A stretch of 64,000 bases of DNA, taken from positions 62,001 to 126,000 of the forward strand of contig LNFI01000032.1 of NCBI GenBank assembly GCA_001464615.1. The letters run 5' to 3'. The notes beneath the pieces were generated by a model that saw nothing but the letters and a program-made list of their open reading frames with translations, did no database searches and was not told where the DNA came from. This stretch comes from Sphingomonadales bacterium Ga0077557. GTDB taxonomy: Bacteria > Pseudomonadota > Alphaproteobacteria > Sphingomonadales > Sphingomonadaceae. The first letter of the stretch is position 1, and the number at the start of each line of letters is the position of its first letter. A program made the position numbers and the translations under genes. Shown here piece by piece: positions 8,323 through 20,483 of the stretch.

Positions 8323-9918
8323 ATGACCTACCAGACCCATATCGCGCAGACTGATGCGCTCATCAAAAGCCAGAATGGCACATGGGATGGCATTTCCGCT
8401 GAATCAGTCGCCCGGATGCGGCTGCAGAACCGGTTCCAAACCGGTCTCGACATCGCGCGCTACACAGCGAAGATCATGCGCGCTGATATGGCCGCCTATG
8501 ATGCTAACCCGGCCGACTACACCCAGTCGCTTGGCTGCTGGCACGGCTTTATCGGCCAGCAGAAGATGATCAGCATCAAGAAGCATTTCGGCTCGACCAA
8601 GCGCCGCTACCTCTATCTCTCGGGCTGGATGGTCGCTGCACTCCGCAGTGATTTCGGCCCGCTGCCCGATCAGTCGATGCATGAGAAGACGAGTGTCCCC
8701 GCGTTGATCGAGGAGCTCTACACCTTTCTGCGCCAGGCCGATGCCCGCGAGCTTGGCATGATGTTCCGCGACCTCGACGCTGCCCGCGCGGCCGGTAACG
8801 AGGTCGAGGCAAAGCGTCTCCTCAACGCGATCGACACTTACGAAACGCATGTCGTGCCGATCATCGCTGATATCGACGCCGGCTTTGGCAATGCGGAAGC
8901 CACCTATCTGCTCGCCAAGAAGATGATCGAGGCGGGCGCCTGTGCGCTGCAGATCGAGAATCAAGTCAGCGACGAAAAGCAGTGCGGCCACCAAGACGGC
9001 AAGGTCACCGTGCCGCACGAAGACTTCCTCGCCAAGGTCCGCGCCTGCCGCTACGCTTTTCTCGAACTCGGCGTAGAGGACGGCATCATCGTCACCCGCA
9101 CCGATTCGCTGGGTGCTGGCCTCACCAAGCAGATTGCCGTTTCCAAGGAGCCGGGCGATCTCGGCGACCAGTATAACAGCTTCCTCGATTGCGAAGAGAT
9201 CGATCCGTCGACTGCGCGCAACGGCGATGTCATCCTCAACCGCGACGGCAAGCTGCTGCGCCCCAAGCGTCTGCCCTCCAACCTGTTCCAGTTCCGCGCT
9301 GGCTCGGGCGAGGATCGCTGCGTGCTCGATTGCATCACGTCGCTGCAGAATGGTGCTGACCTGCTGTGGATCGAAACCGAAAAGCCGCATATCGAACAGA
9401 TTGCCGGCATGGTCGATCGCATCCGTGAAGTGATCCCGAACGCCAAGCTCGTTTACAACAACTCACCCAGCTTCAACTGGACGCTCAACTTCCGCCAGCA
9501 AGTGTTTGATGCCTGGACCGCAGCAGGCAAGGACGTGTCGGCCTATGACCGCGCCAAGCTGATGAGCGTCGATTATGACGGCACCGATCTGGGCAATGAA
9601 GCTGATGAGCGCATTCGCACCTTCCAGAAGGATGCCGCCGCTCGTGCCGGCATCTTCCATCACCTGATCACGCTGCCGACCTATCACACCGCCGCGCTCA
9701 GCACCGACAATCTCGCCAAGGAATATTTCGGCGAACAGGGCATGCTTGGCTATGTGAAGGGCGTGCAGCGCAAGGAAATCCGCGAAGGGATCGCCTGTGT
9801 GAAGCACCAGAATATGTCGGGCTCCGATATCGGTGATGATCACAAGGAATATTTCGCGGGGGAAGCGGCTTTGAAGGCCGGCGGCGCACACAATACCATG
9901 AACCAGTTCGCTGCCTGA
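8323..9918 (+). CDS. aceA: Isocitrate lyase (long AceA2-like subtype)
   Basis: 531 residues, about 100 longer than the E. coli enzyme and matching the long subfamily. It cleaves isocitrate to succinate and glyoxylate in the glyoxylate shunt, allowing growth on acetate and fatty acids. The catalytic cysteine is C221 in KQCGH (219-223), and IADIDAGFGNAEATY is the conserved metal/substrate loop. The ATG at 8323 has AAAGG upstream. No malate synthase is in the window. The last codons and the stop are part of a 30-bp imperfect tandem duplication. A strong hairpin terminator follows at 10039. Confidence 0.96.
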   Translation: MTYQTHIAQTDALIKSQNGTWDGISAESVARMRLQNRFQTGLDIARYTAKIMRADMAAYDANPADYTQSLGCWHGFIGQQKMISIKKHFGSTKRRYLYLSGWMVAALRSDFGPLPDQSMHEKTSVPALIEELYTFLRQADARELGMMFRDLDAARAAGNEVEAKRLLNAIDTYETHVVPIIADIDAGFGNAEATYLLAKKMIEAGACALQIENQVSDEKQCGHQDGKVTVPHEDFLAKVRACRYAFLELGVEDGIIVTRTDSLGAGLTKQIAVSKEPGDLGDQYNSFLDCEEIDPSTARNGDVILNRDGKLLRPKRLPSNLFQFRAGSGEDRCVLDCITSLQNGADLLWIETEKPHIEQIAGMVDRIREVIPNAKLVYNNSPSFNWTLNFRQQVFDAWTAAGKDVSAYDRAKLMSVDYDGTDLGNEADERIRTFQKDAAARAGIFHHLITLPTYHTAALSTDNLAKEYFGEQGMLGYVKGVQRKEIREGIACVKHQNMSGSDIGDDHKEYFAGEAALKAGGAHNTMNQFAA

Positions 9919-9960
9919 ACGGCAGCGGGGAACCAGTTTGCTGCGTAAGCGGTAACGCGT
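9901..9960 (+). repeat. 30-bp imperfect tandem duplication at the 3' end of aceA
   Basis: Two head-to-tail 30-bp units: 9901-9930, holding the final NQFAA codons and TGA, and 9931-9960, which repeats the block with several substitutions and a TAA at the equivalent stop. The second unit is non-coding today. It may be a small duplication relic. Confidence 0.65.
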
Positions 9961-10038
9961 TTGCCGCCCTCAGCGCGGCAATTTCACCGGATCGCGGGAT
10001 AACGCGACCGGATACGACTTTCCTGGGGAGGAAAGCCT

Positions 10039-10080
10039 GGCCCGTCGTCGCGGTAACGCGGCGGCGGGCCTTTCGCGTTT
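10039..10080. terminator. Intrinsic terminator between convergent aceA and marR
   Basis: A 14-bp stem (10039-10052 and 10057-10070, two G-U pairs) with a GTAA tetraloop is followed by CTTTCGCGTTT on the plus strand. It serves aceA. The minus-strand side also has a short T-rich segment (GGCTTTCC), so it may act in both directions. Confidence 0.8.
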
Positions 10081-10571
10081 CAAGGGTTTGAAGTGTCTGG
10101 GGCATGATTGGGCACCGGATCCCGTGCCGCATCAAGCGCAACCCGCACTCGGCGCAGCACGGGGAGCACCAATGCCAGTTCCTGCGGACCGATCACGGCT
10201 TCCAGCAACGGCAACAGCGGGGTGATCGCCCCGAGTGCCGATTCACGTGCCGAGCGGCCCTTGTCGGTGAGCGATACCAGCTTGGCGCGGCCATCGGCAG
10301 GGTCGTCGCGGATCGTAACCAGATCGTCGCGCGCCATCCGCGCAAGCGTACTCGTCATTGTCGGGCGAGTGACCTGAAGGGCATTGGCGAGCTGCGCGGG
10401 CGAGCGTTCGTGGTGGCCCAGCCGCACGAAATGATTGAGCACGGTGAACTGCGCCCGCGTCATCCCGGCGGGCAATGCCCGTTCGAACATCGTGCCGGAA
10501 AGTTGATCGATAATGCCGATTTCGTTGAAGAACTCGAACGCGAGCGGGTCAGTCGGCGGCGTTGCGGTCAT
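10080..10571 (-). CDS. MarR-family transcriptional regulator
   Basis: About 163 residues. The winged-helix core is visible: MTRAQFTVLNHFVRLG, then HERSPAQLANALQVTRPTMT (recognition helix), then the wing with DPADGRAKLVSLTDKG. The ATG at 10571 overlaps the stop of the upstream nitroreductase in ATGA, so the two form a coupled operon. MarR proteins usually bind palindromes at their own promoter and release them on binding small phenolic or oxidised ligands. Three candidate half-palindromes lie in the operon promoter. Confidence 0.92.
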   Translation of the reverse strand: MTATPPTDPLAFEFFNEIGIIDQLSGTMFERALPAGMTRAQFTVLNHFVRLGHHERSPAQLANALQVTRPTMTSTLARMARDDLVTIRDDPADGRAKLVSLTDKGRSARESALGAITPLLPLLEAVIGPQELALVLPVLRRVRVALDAARDPVPNHAPDTSNP

Positions 10572-11698
10572 ACCAGATGCTTTTCTAGCGGCCATCGCGG
10601 GGCTGGCAAGGTGGGCGGCGCGGTGCCGATCCGCGCGAGCATCTGCACCCGCTCGCTGCCGCTAGCCCCCAGCAGCCGGTGGACGCGGGCATAGTCAGCC
10701 GTCATTTCGGGATATTCCTGCAGTGACTGGCTCAGCGGGTGCATTGCCAGCCCCAAAGTCGTTGCGCGCAGCTGGGCGCGGACATAGCGCCGCCCCGCCT
10801 CGAGCTGTTCGGCGCGACTGTTACCGGGTGTGGTGATCCACAGGAGCGCAGGGATCGATCCGCAGCTGTCCTGCACCTGCTTCAGCCCCATCTTGAAGGC
10901 GTCGGTGCTCGGATCGGCGATCAGTTTCTGGTTGAGCATCCCCACCGCCTGCAACGCCTCCACCGCCGGGCCGCCAATCGGCAGGCCATCGGGGTTGGCG
11001 TTCATTTCGTCAGCGCCGATCCGCATCAGATCGACACTTTCCATGAAGGTTCGGTGCGTCACCGTCTCGATGGTCATCGCGCGCACCGCGAGCGGGCGCA
11101 TCTGCGCAAGCAGCGCGGGATCAGCGCTTGTCACGACATTCTCACGCGCCACCGCCCGTAGTTGCGCGGGTGTCGGCGGGGCGGGCGCGTAGAGCGCGCG
11201 GTTGGTGTGCCGGTGCGTGATTGCTGAGAACAGCGGATCGCGGGTGATGCCGGCATCCTTGCGGAAAACGAGCTGCGCCACCGGATTCTGGGTCAAGCGG
11301 GGCTGGGGCTCGCCCGCCGGGAACGGCATGACGTCGATCGCATAACCGCGCTCGGCCGCCGCGATCCGCGCAACTTCGATAAAGGTCCCGAAACCCATGA
11401 TGATCTGTCGGTCGAACGGATCGGTTTCGGGCAGGCGCTTGTCGAGATCGCAGCGCAGCAGCACCCGGTCGCTGCCGACCAGTTCGATCAGCCAGGGCTG
11501 GCGGTTATGCGGGTTCGGCGCGAGGATCGCATAGCGCAGTGCATCGAGCCGGGGGTCGGCGGGGCGGCGCGGATCGATCGTCCACGGCGCGATCGCGGTG
11601 GTGGGCGTGCGCATCACGCGCCAGGCGGCGCCACCTCCCACCAGCGCCAGGCCGACACCACCGGCACCGAGGATGATCGATCGTCTTGAAAGCGGCAT
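10568..11698 (-). CDS. Acg-like nitroreductase-family protein with N-terminal Tat-like signal
   Basis: About 376 residues. MPLSRRSIILGAGGVGLALV has a twin arginine followed by a hydrophobic stretch, suggesting Tat export or membrane anchoring. The body has APNPHNRQPW and ERGYAIDVMPFP, like the Acg family (a double nitroreductase fold that can sequester flavin). The reaction is unknown. It starts at the ATG 11698 (MPLSRRS) rather than the codon four residues upstream. First gene of an operon with the MarR regulator, suggesting that its expression responds to a MarR ligand. Confidence 0.78.
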   Translation of the reverse strand: MPLSRRSIILGAGGVGLALVGGGAAWRVMRTPTTAIAPWTIDPRRPADPRLDALRYAILAPNPHNRQPWLIELVGSDRVLLRCDLDKRLPETDPFDRQIIMGFGTFIEVARIAAAERGYAIDVMPFPAGEPQPRLTQNPVAQLVFRKDAGITRDPLFSAITHRHTNRALYAPAPPTPAQLRAVARENVVTSADPALLAQMRPLAVRAMTIETVTHRTFMESVDLMRIGADEMNANPDGLPIGGPAVEALQAVGMLNQKLIADPSTDAFKMGLKQVQDSCGSIPALLWITTPGNSRAEQLEAGRRYVRAQLRATTLGLAMHPLSQSLQEYPEMTADYARVHRLLGASGSERVQMLARIGTAPPTLPAPRWPLEKHLV

Positions 11699-11710
11699 GG
11701 GACACCTCAT

Positions 11711-14334
<2,624 letters not shown>

Positions 14335-14350
14335 GCGGCGCGATTAGCGG

Positions 14351-15109
14351 TTACAGTAACGCGCGTTGCAGGCTCTGCCGTCCAATCTCGCCGCCGCCGC
14401 GTCGCCTGGCCTGTTCCTGTTCGGCGGTGTAGCGCACATCGGGATCGCGATCGGCGGCGAAGGTCGCCAGCACATCCTCTTCAAGCTCGCGCCAGTCCTT
14501 ACCGCGATCCGGGCCATTGCGCACGCGCGGCAACAGGCCGGGCAAGCTCGACCATTCGATTAACTGCGCCACGCTGGCGATGTTGAGCATGTCGCGCAGG
14601 TGAAATGCCGTGACATAGGCGTCGGGAAAGGCACGGTGGGCGGGCAGGCCGCGTTCATGGTCGATGCCCTCTGGTCGCCGCCAATAGCGCAGCACCTGAT
14701 TGGAAAAGCTCGGACTCTCCGGCCATAGCCGAAGCGCGCATTTCCAGGTGCAAATCCAATCGGCGCCGCGCGTCATCGCCGCCGAACAGAATTTCATCTC
14801 GAAATCGGCGCGGTGCGCGGCGAGCGCCAGCCGACGGGGATAGGGATCAAGGATCGGCCGCGCGCAATCATTCCAGCTGGGCGCGTCGGCCACCTCTTCA
14901 TCCAGGATATGGTGAATCGCCTGCGTAATCGGTGGAATCGCGCGACCGGGATTGACCAGAAAGCTACCGCCTTCCCCCATCAGCGCCCATTGGCCATCGC
15001 CCCCGAGTGCCACATCCTGCCAGCCAATCTCGCACACGCCGTGCAGCGGCGGGGCCTGTCCGGTGGTTTCAAGGTCGATGACGCGGATGATCTGGGGTGG
15101 CGGGGGCAT
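14351..15109 (-). CDS. 3'-5' exonuclease, DnaQ-like (DEDDh)
   Basis: About 252 residues. RVIDLETTG near the N-terminus is ExoI motif (DxE). ALAAHRADFEMKFC gives motif II, and AHRAFPDAYVTAFHL supplies the ExoIII His and Asp. It is likely a DNA or RNA proofreading/trimming nuclease of the RNase T/DnaQ superfamily; the substrate is unknown. The ATG at 15109 starts MPPPPQIIRVIDLE; the long frame upstream is spurious. It converges with gyrB, with 16 bp between. Confidence 0.88.
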   Translation of the reverse strand: MPPPPQIIRVIDLETTGQAPPLHGVCEIGWQDVALGGDGQWALMGEGGSFLVNPGRAIPPITQAIHHILDEEVADAPSWNDCARPILDPYPRRLALAAHRADFEMKFCSAAMTRGADWICTWKCALRLWPESPSFSNQVLRYWRRPEGIDHERGLPAHRAFPDAYVTAFHLRDMLNIASVAQLIEWSSLPGLLPRVRNGPDRGKDWRELEEDVLATFAADRDPDVRYTAEQEQARRRGGGEIGRQSLQRALL

Positions 15110-15262
15110 GATGGGACAAGTGGCGGTTTGAAAGGAAAAATGCCAGCGTTTCGCGCATGGGCGACCCGATGGAAGTCGCATCGCGAAAAAAAGCGATTGT
15201 AGCAGAAGGGTTAGCCTGCTTGAACCAGCATCGCGCAGCACATGCCAGCCGGGGAGCAGCCA

Positions 15263-16813
15263 ATGGCCACCAGCACGAGCACCTATCTCAATCGCAAGAC
15301 TCCGGGCGTTTACATCACCGAGATTGATGCGTTCGGCACATCGGTCGTCGGCGTGGCAACCGCAGTGCCGATCTTCATCGGCTATACCGAGACCGCGATC
15401 GACCCCGCCACCAGCGCATCTCTGCACAATGTCTCTGTGCTGATTTCGTCGATGGCCGATTATCAGCGCTATTTCGGGGGCGCCGCCCCGACCGCCTTTA
15501 CGGTTGCCCCGGCGACGACCGCAGCGGGCTGTGTGGTGAGCGTGAGTGATGCAGCGACGCGGTTTGACTTATATTGGCAGATGCGGCTGTTCTTCGCCAA
15601 TGGCGGCGGCGCTTGCTATGTCGTTTCATGCGGCGGTTATGGGGCACCGGCGATTGCCGCAAGCGACTTGCTGGCCGGATTAGCCGCCGCTGGGTATGCG
15701 GTCGGGCCGACGATGATTGTCATCCCCGAGGCGTGCCAATTGTCGGTGAGTGACGGCAGCTATGCGAAGGTCGTCCAGGCGATGCTGGAGCAGGCAGGAA
15801 CGCTGCAGGACCGGATCGCCATCCTCGACCTGCCGGGATGCCGCGGCGCGGATAGTCTGGCTGCGCTACAAAAGGCACAGCAGCAATTGTGGGATGTGAC
15901 CGCTCCGGCGATGTCCAGCGCGAGCTATGCTGTGGCCTATGCCCCGGCGCTGATCACCACGATCGTCAGCGCGAGCGACGTGCCCTATGGTGATTTTGTC
16001 GCCGCTGATGGCGACAATAGGGCAATCAGCGCGCTGATGAACGCAGAGGCGGTCGCGTTCTATGCTGCAATTCCGACAAAGCTCGCGGCGATCCAGACGG
16101 CGATCGCCACTCTTTTCCCGACGCCGACAACGGCCGGGGCCAGCACCACTGCGCAGCCGGCCGCCGCGATCGACACGATGCTGATGGCCGCGCTGCCATT
16201 ATACCAGGCGATCAAGCAGCAAGCGGCGCAGTTGTTGAACATTGCGGCGCCGAGCGGCGCGATGGCGGGGATTTGGGCCAAGAGCGACGCGCAAAACGGG
16301 GTGTGGAACGCACCGGCCAACATCGCAGTCTCCGCGGTCAGCGCACCGCTTTATGTCATGAACGACATCGAACAGGCGAGCTTCAACCTGCCCCTCAACG
16401 GCCAGGCGATCGACATCATTCGGTCGCAACCCGGGCGTGGCACCGTGGTGTGGGGCGCGCGGACGCTCGACGGCAACAGCCTTGATTACCGCTATATCCA
16501 AGTCCGCCGGACGCTCATCTATATCGAACAGTCGATCAAACAGGCGCTGCGCGGTTATGTCTTTGCTGCCAACGATGCGACGACCTGGGCTACGGTCACC
16601 TCGTCGATCGCGGCCTTTCTGACCGGGCTGTGGCAGCAGGGCGGGCTGATGGGGGATAAGGCCAGCGACGCCTTCTCGGTGAGTTGCGGGCTTGGATCGA
16701 CGATGACGGCGCAGGACATCCTGGACGGCTACATGATCGTGGCCGTCACCGTGCAGATTATCCATCCCGCCGAGTTCATCGCGCTGACCTTCCGCCAGCA
16801 GATGGGCGGCTGA
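15263..16813 (+). CDS. Solitary contractile-tail sheath protein (eCIS/phage sheath family)
   Basis: About 516 residues. The N-terminal NRKTPGVYITEIDAFGTSVV and GVATAVPIFIGYTETA match the start of sheath proteins of phage tails and extracellular contractile injection systems. The C-terminal region has the sheath-type end (SVSCGLGSTMTAQDILDGYM, then an HPAEFIALTFRQQ strand). Both ends are intact, so it is not an obvious pseudogene. The ATG at 15263 has GGGGAG upstream. No tube, baseplate, spike, tape-measure, AAA+ ATPase or toxin gene lies within 15 kb on one side or 47 kb on the other; the neighbours are housekeeping genes. What a lone sheath does is unknown. Confidence 0.85.
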   Translation: MATSTSTYLNRKTPGVYITEIDAFGTSVVGVATAVPIFIGYTETAIDPATSASLHNVSVLISSMADYQRYFGGAAPTAFTVAPATTAAGCVVSVSDAATRFDLYWQMRLFFANGGGACYVVSCGGYGAPAIAASDLLAGLAAAGYAVGPTMIVIPEACQLSVSDGSYAKVVQAMLEQAGTLQDRIAILDLPGCRGADSLAALQKAQQQLWDVTAPAMSSASYAVAYAPALITTIVSASDVPYGDFVAADGDNRAISALMNAEAVAFYAAIPTKLAAIQTAIATLFPTPTTAGASTTAQPAAAIDTMLMAALPLYQAIKQQAAQLLNIAAPSGAMAGIWAKSDAQNGVWNAPANIAVSAVSAPLYVMNDIEQASFNLPLNGQAIDIIRSQPGRGTVVWGARTLDGNSLDYRYIQVRRTLIYIEQSIKQALRGYVFAANDATTWATVTSSIAAFLTGLWQQGGLMGDKASDAFSVSCGLGSTMTAQDILDGYMIVAVTVQIIHPAEFIALTFRQQMGG

Positions 16814-16835
16814 CTGCGCTTCCTCCGGCGGTGGA

Positions 16836-18218
16836 TCAGTGCGCCGCTTGCTCGCCGCGCACCAAGCCGCTCGCCGCGAGTTGCGCGTCGATCATCGCCA
16901 ACAGCCGATCAAGCCCGGCCTGGTCCCGCGCCTCGGCGCGCGCGACCAGTACGTCCTGGGTGTTAGAGGCGCGCAGCAGCCACCAGCCATCGGGCGTCGT
17001 CACGCGCGCGCCATCGGTGCGGTTGACGTCGGCACCCTCTGCCTCGAGCCGGTCGAGCACTTCGTCGACCACCGCGAATTTGCGGCTTTCATCGACCTGA
17101 AAGCGCATTTCGGGCGTGTTGACGAAGGCGGGCATCGCGCCCCTGATCTCGGTCATCGACTGGCCGATCATATGGACGGCGCGGATCAGCCGGACGGCGG
17201 CATATTGGGCGTCGTCAAAGCCATAGAAATCATGCGCGAAGAAGATGTGCCCGCTCATCTCGCCGGCGAGCGGGGCGTGGGTTTCCTTCATCTTGGTCTT
17301 GATCAGCGAATGGCCAGTTTTCCACATTAGCGGCTCACCGCCCAGCTCGCGAATGCGATCAAACAGCATCTGGCTGGCCTTTACATCGGCAATAATCGTT
17401 GCGCCCGGCAGCTCCTTCAGCACAGGTACAGCCAAAATGGATAGAATTTGATCGCCCCAGATTACCCGGCCTTCGCCGTCGATTGCCCCGATTCGGTCGC
17501 CGTCGCCGTCAAAAGCCAATCCGAAATCGAGCTTTTTGTCCGCGACCAGCCGCTTGAGATCGGCCAGATTTTTTTCCTCGGTGGGATCAGGATGATGATT
17601 GGGAAAATTGCCGTCGACTTCGGTGAACAGCAGATGATGCTCACCCGGGAGCAGCTTGGTGAGCTTCTCGATCACTGGACCCGATGCGCCGTTGCCGCAA
17701 TCCCAGCCGATCCGATAGGCGCCACCACCATAGCCTGCCATCAGCCGCCCGACATAATCGTCGATGATATCGGCCTGGCTGACGGTGCCCGCGCCGCTTT
17801 CCCAATCCCCCTCGGCCGCAAGCCGGGCAAGATCCTGAATGTCCGCGCCAAAGAATGGCGCGTGCTGCAGCACCATCTTGAAGCCATTATACTCGGCGGG
17901 ATTATGGCTGCCGGTTATCTGGATGCCGCCATCCACTTCTAAAGTCGCCTCGGCGTAATAGAGCATCGGCGTTGGCCCCATGCCGATACGGACGACATCG
18001 ACTCCGCTTTCCGTAAGACCGGCGATTAGCGCTGTTTCAAGCGCGGGCGAGCTATGCCGGCCATCATAACCGACCGCGACCCGGGTCCCGCCCACGCGCC
18101 GAACCCGGGTGGCAAACCCCCTGCCGATCGCCTTCGCATCGGCTTCTCCGAGCGTTTTGCCGACGATCCCGCGAATGTCATATTCGCGAAGCGATGTGCG
18201 ATCGAACTGGTGCGACAT
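16836..18218 (-). CDS. Phosphomannomutase/phosphoglucomutase
   Basis: 460 residues, alpha-D-phosphohexomutase family (AlgC/ManB type). The phosphoserine is S104 in TGSHNP, the metal loop is DGDGDRIG, and the sugar-binding loop contains GEMSGHIFF. It interconverts hexose 6- and 1-phosphates, feeding GDP-mannose or UDP-glucose and hence surface polysaccharide and glycolipid synthesis. The sequence is full length with all four domains suggested. It is on the opposite strand to the sheath gene, with 22 bp between stops. Confidence 0.95.
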   Translation of the reverse strand: MSHQFDRTSLREYDIRGIVGKTLGEADAKAIGRGFATRVRRVGGTRVAVGYDGRHSSPALETALIAGLTESGVDVVRIGMGPTPMLYYAEATLEVDGGIQITGSHNPAEYNGFKMVLQHAPFFGADIQDLARLAAEGDWESGAGTVSQADIIDDYVGRLMAGYGGGAYRIGWDCGNGASGPVIEKLTKLLPGEHHLLFTEVDGNFPNHHPDPTEEKNLADLKRLVADKKLDFGLAFDGDGDRIGAIDGEGRVIWGDQILSILAVPVLKELPGATIIADVKASQMLFDRIRELGGEPLMWKTGHSLIKTKMKETHAPLAGEMSGHIFFAHDFYGFDDAQYAAVRLIRAVHMIGQSMTEIRGAMPAFVNTPEMRFQVDESRKFAVVDEVLDRLEAEGADVNRTDGARVTTPDGWWLLRASNTQDVLVARAEARDQAGLDRLLAMIDAQLAASGLVRGEQAAH

Positions 18219-18298
18219 CGGTTTAAAGGCTCCTGGATGATCAAAATTAGCGGGCGGTCAATGAAGAGGAACGCGCAAAACATGAACGAGCGATGGTC

Positions 18299-18589
18299 TT
18301 AATCGGGTCCACGCTTAATCAGTAAATCGCGCGCGGCATTTACGCGTCGGGCGAGTTCGACAGAACCGCCACGATCGGGATGGACAGCCGCGGCAATGCG
18401 GCGATAGGCGGCACGGATTTCGCTTTCATCAGCAGATGGGTCGACCCCCAATAAAGCGCGCGCTGCTGCCAATTCGGCGTCGCTATTGGTGTCAGCCACC
18501 GGCACCCGGCGAATCGGCTGGCCCGGGCCGCGCCACATCAGCCATCCCGCATAGACGACCGCGATACCGATGAGCAGCTTCAGGATCAT
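18299..18589 (-). CDS. Membrane-anchored J-domain protein
   Basis: 96 residues. MILKLLIGIAVVYAGWLMW is an N-terminal membrane anchor, followed by a linker and a C-terminal J domain with the HPD motif in AAVHPDRGG. J domains stimulate DnaK ATPase; small anchored J proteins of this layout in alphaproteobacteria resemble the mitochondrial Pam18/DjlA group. No DnaK partner is nearby. It starts at ATG 18589, downstream of mipZ on the same strand with 40 bp between. Confidence 0.88.
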   Translation of the reverse strand: MILKLLIGIAVVYAGWLMWRGPGQPIRRVPVADTNSDAELAAARALLGVDPSADESEIRAAYRRIAAAVHPDRGGSVELARRVNAARDLLIKRGPD

Positions 18590-18629
18590 GCCGGGACGGG
18601 AATCGCGCGCTGGGTTAAGCGACCATGGG

Positions 18630-19424
18630 TCAAGCGAATAGCGGCATGGCAGGCTCTGGGAGCGCCAATGCGCCCATCATCTCGCGCATTTCCTGACGCG
18701 CAGCGACATGGGCCAGCCCCATTTCGCCAAAATCGCGCGAATCGATCATCGTCAGCCCCTTGGGGAATAACTCACGATAGATAACCCGCTCGCCCAGCCC
18801 CGGAATGATCCGAAAGCCAACGCGCTTGGACAGCTGATCCAACGCTTCGGATACACGCCGCATGTTGCGGGCTTCAATATGCTGCAGCCGGTTGCGCAGG
18901 ACGACCCAGTCAATTGTGGAGCCATCGGCCTTTGCGCGGGCCTTGCGCGCTTCCCAGATCAGTTCGGCATAAAAGCTGGGGCGCGTCACCTTGTACGTAA
19001 TCGGATCAACCTGACCGATCAGATCGAAATCGACAAAACTGTCGTTCATCGGTGTCACCAGCGTGTCGGCGCGCTGTGCCGCCATGCGGGCAAAGCGATC
19101 GTCGCGCCCGGGCGTGTCAATCACCAGGAAATCGACATCAGTGGTTAGGTCATCGAGCTGTTCGGTAAAGCGCGGCAGGCTGTCGCCATCATGCGTCAGA
19201 TAGCGCGGCATGGGCAGATCGCGGCCAATCCGTTTGATCGTGTCGGCGCGGTTGTCGAAATAGCGGCCCATCGTGCGCTGGCGATGATCCAGATCATAGG
19301 CTGCAACGCGCGCGCCGCGCCCAGCGAGCGCGATGGCGACGTGCACCGCTGTCGTCGATTTGCCCGTGCCCCCCTTTTCATTGGCGAACACGATGACATG
19401 GCACTTTCCCGGACCGGTGGACAA
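18630..19424 (-). CDS. mipZ: Division-plane positioning ATPase MipZ
   Basis: About 264 residues. The deviant Walker A is ANEKGGTGKSTTA, followed by YDLDHRQRTMGRYFDNR (MipZ-type switch region) and VIDTPGRDDRFARMA. MipZ forms a polar gradient through ParB and blocks FtsZ assembly away from midcell in alphaproteobacteria. I place the start at TTG 19424 because AAGGGA lies about 10 bp upstream, and because the AT-rich segment behind it would otherwise leave no room for promoters between this gene and the divergent panC. An ATG at 19484 would add 20 residues and is the alternative. Confidence 0.88.
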   Translation of the reverse strand: MSTGPGKCHVIVFANEKGGTGKSTTAVHVAIALAGRGARVAAYDLDHRQRTMGRYFDNRADTIKRIGRDLPMPRYLTHDGDSLPRFTEQLDDLTTDVDFLVIDTPGRDDRFARMAAQRADTLVTPMNDSFVDFDLIGQVDPITYKVTRPSFYAELIWEARKARAKADGSTIDWVVLRNRLQHIEARNMRRVSEALDQLSKRVGFRIIPGLGERVIYRELFPKGLTMIDSRDFGEMGLAHVAARQEMREMMGALALPEPAMPLFA

Positions 19425-19538
19425 CGCGCTGGCATCCCTTGCTAGGTGAATTGAGTTTGTTAACTGATTTGCTGTGTTGATCATGTCTGGCGGCGCCCAT
19501 AGAAGGCGCGCCCCGTCCATATCGAAGGCCACCCTTAC

Positions 19539-20405
19539 GTGCAAACCATCCGTCAGCTTCAGTCCCTGCGTGAGACGATTGCCGCCCTGCGCCTTCAGGC
19601 GGGGCGCGAATCGAGCGTGCGGATTGCGCTGGTGCCAACCATGGGCGCGCTGCATGCCGGGCATATTGCACTGATTGAAGCGGCAAAGCGCGTGGCGGAC
19701 ATTGTCGTCGCTTCGATCTTCGTCAACCCGCGCCAGTTCGCCCCCAATGAGGATCTTGGCCGCTATCCGCGCCGTGAAGTTCAGGATTCGCGGATGCTGG
19801 CGGAGGCAGGCTGCGCGATTTTGTGGATGCCAGGTGTTGAGGAAATCTATCCGGCTGGCTTTGCGACCACGATTGTGGTGGCGGGGGTGAGCGATGGGCT
19901 GGATGGGGCCGCACGCCCCGGCCATTTCGATGGCGTTGCGACGGTCGTGACCAAATTGTTCAACCAGGTCCGCCCTGATGTTGCGCTGTTCGGCGAAAAG
20001 GATTTTCAGCAGCTCGCGGTGATCAGGCGGCTGGTGGCTGATCTTGATCTGGCGATCGAGATTGTCGGCGTGCCCACGCAGCGCGAGGATGACGGGCTCG
20101 CGCTCTCCTCCCGCAACATCTATCTCGCGCCTGAAGATCGCGCCCGGGCAATCGCGCTGCCCCGTGCGCTGGGCGAGGCGGCCCGCGTGATTGGCAAGGG
20201 GGGCGATCCTGCTGGCGCGCTGGCCGTGGCCAAGGATACGCTGATCGCCGGTGGTTTCGATACGGTTGATTATGTCGCGCTGGTGGATGCCGAAACCCTG
20301 GAACCCACGCTCGATGCGGCGCGCCCGCGTCGGCTGCTTGCAGCCGCGACGATCGCCGGGACGCGGCTGATCGATAATGTGGCGGTAGCACCAACCGAGG
20401 GATAA
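19539..20405 (+). CDS. panC: Pantothenate synthetase
   Basis: 288 residues. VPTMGALHAGH (residues 32-42) is the HIGH-like ATP-binding signature. FGEKDFQQL and the KMSKS-like end ALSSRNIYL complete the nucleotidyltransferase fold. It joins pantoate and beta-alanine with ATP to make pantothenate, the CoA precursor. It starts at a GTG, with GAAGG upstream. panB and panD are not in the window. The order mipZ/panC, head to head, fits a sphingomonad. Confidence 0.95.
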   Translation: MQTIRQLQSLRETIAALRLQAGRESSVRIALVPTMGALHAGHIALIEAAKRVADIVVASIFVNPRQFAPNEDLGRYPRREVQDSRMLAEAGCAILWMPGVEEIYPAGFATTIVVAGVSDGLDGAARPGHFDGVATVVTKLFNQVRPDVALFGEKDFQQLAVIRRLVADLDLAIEIVGVPTQREDDGLALSSRNIYLAPEDRARAIALPRALGEAARVIGKGGDPAGALAVAKDTLIAGGFDTVDYVALVDAETLEPTLDAARPRRLLAAATIAGTRLIDNVAVAPTEG

Positions 20406-20483
20406 TTCTCACGTTAACGGTTTGTTGACCATAGTTCGCCCAAAACCCGTGATGCCAACTGGGGCAACAAAGGGGTGGCGAAG

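Noticed and set aside
14351..18218. Prophage around the sheath gene
   Set aside because: Flanking genes are ordinary chromosomal genes; no integrase, capsid, terminase, lysis or attachment sites.
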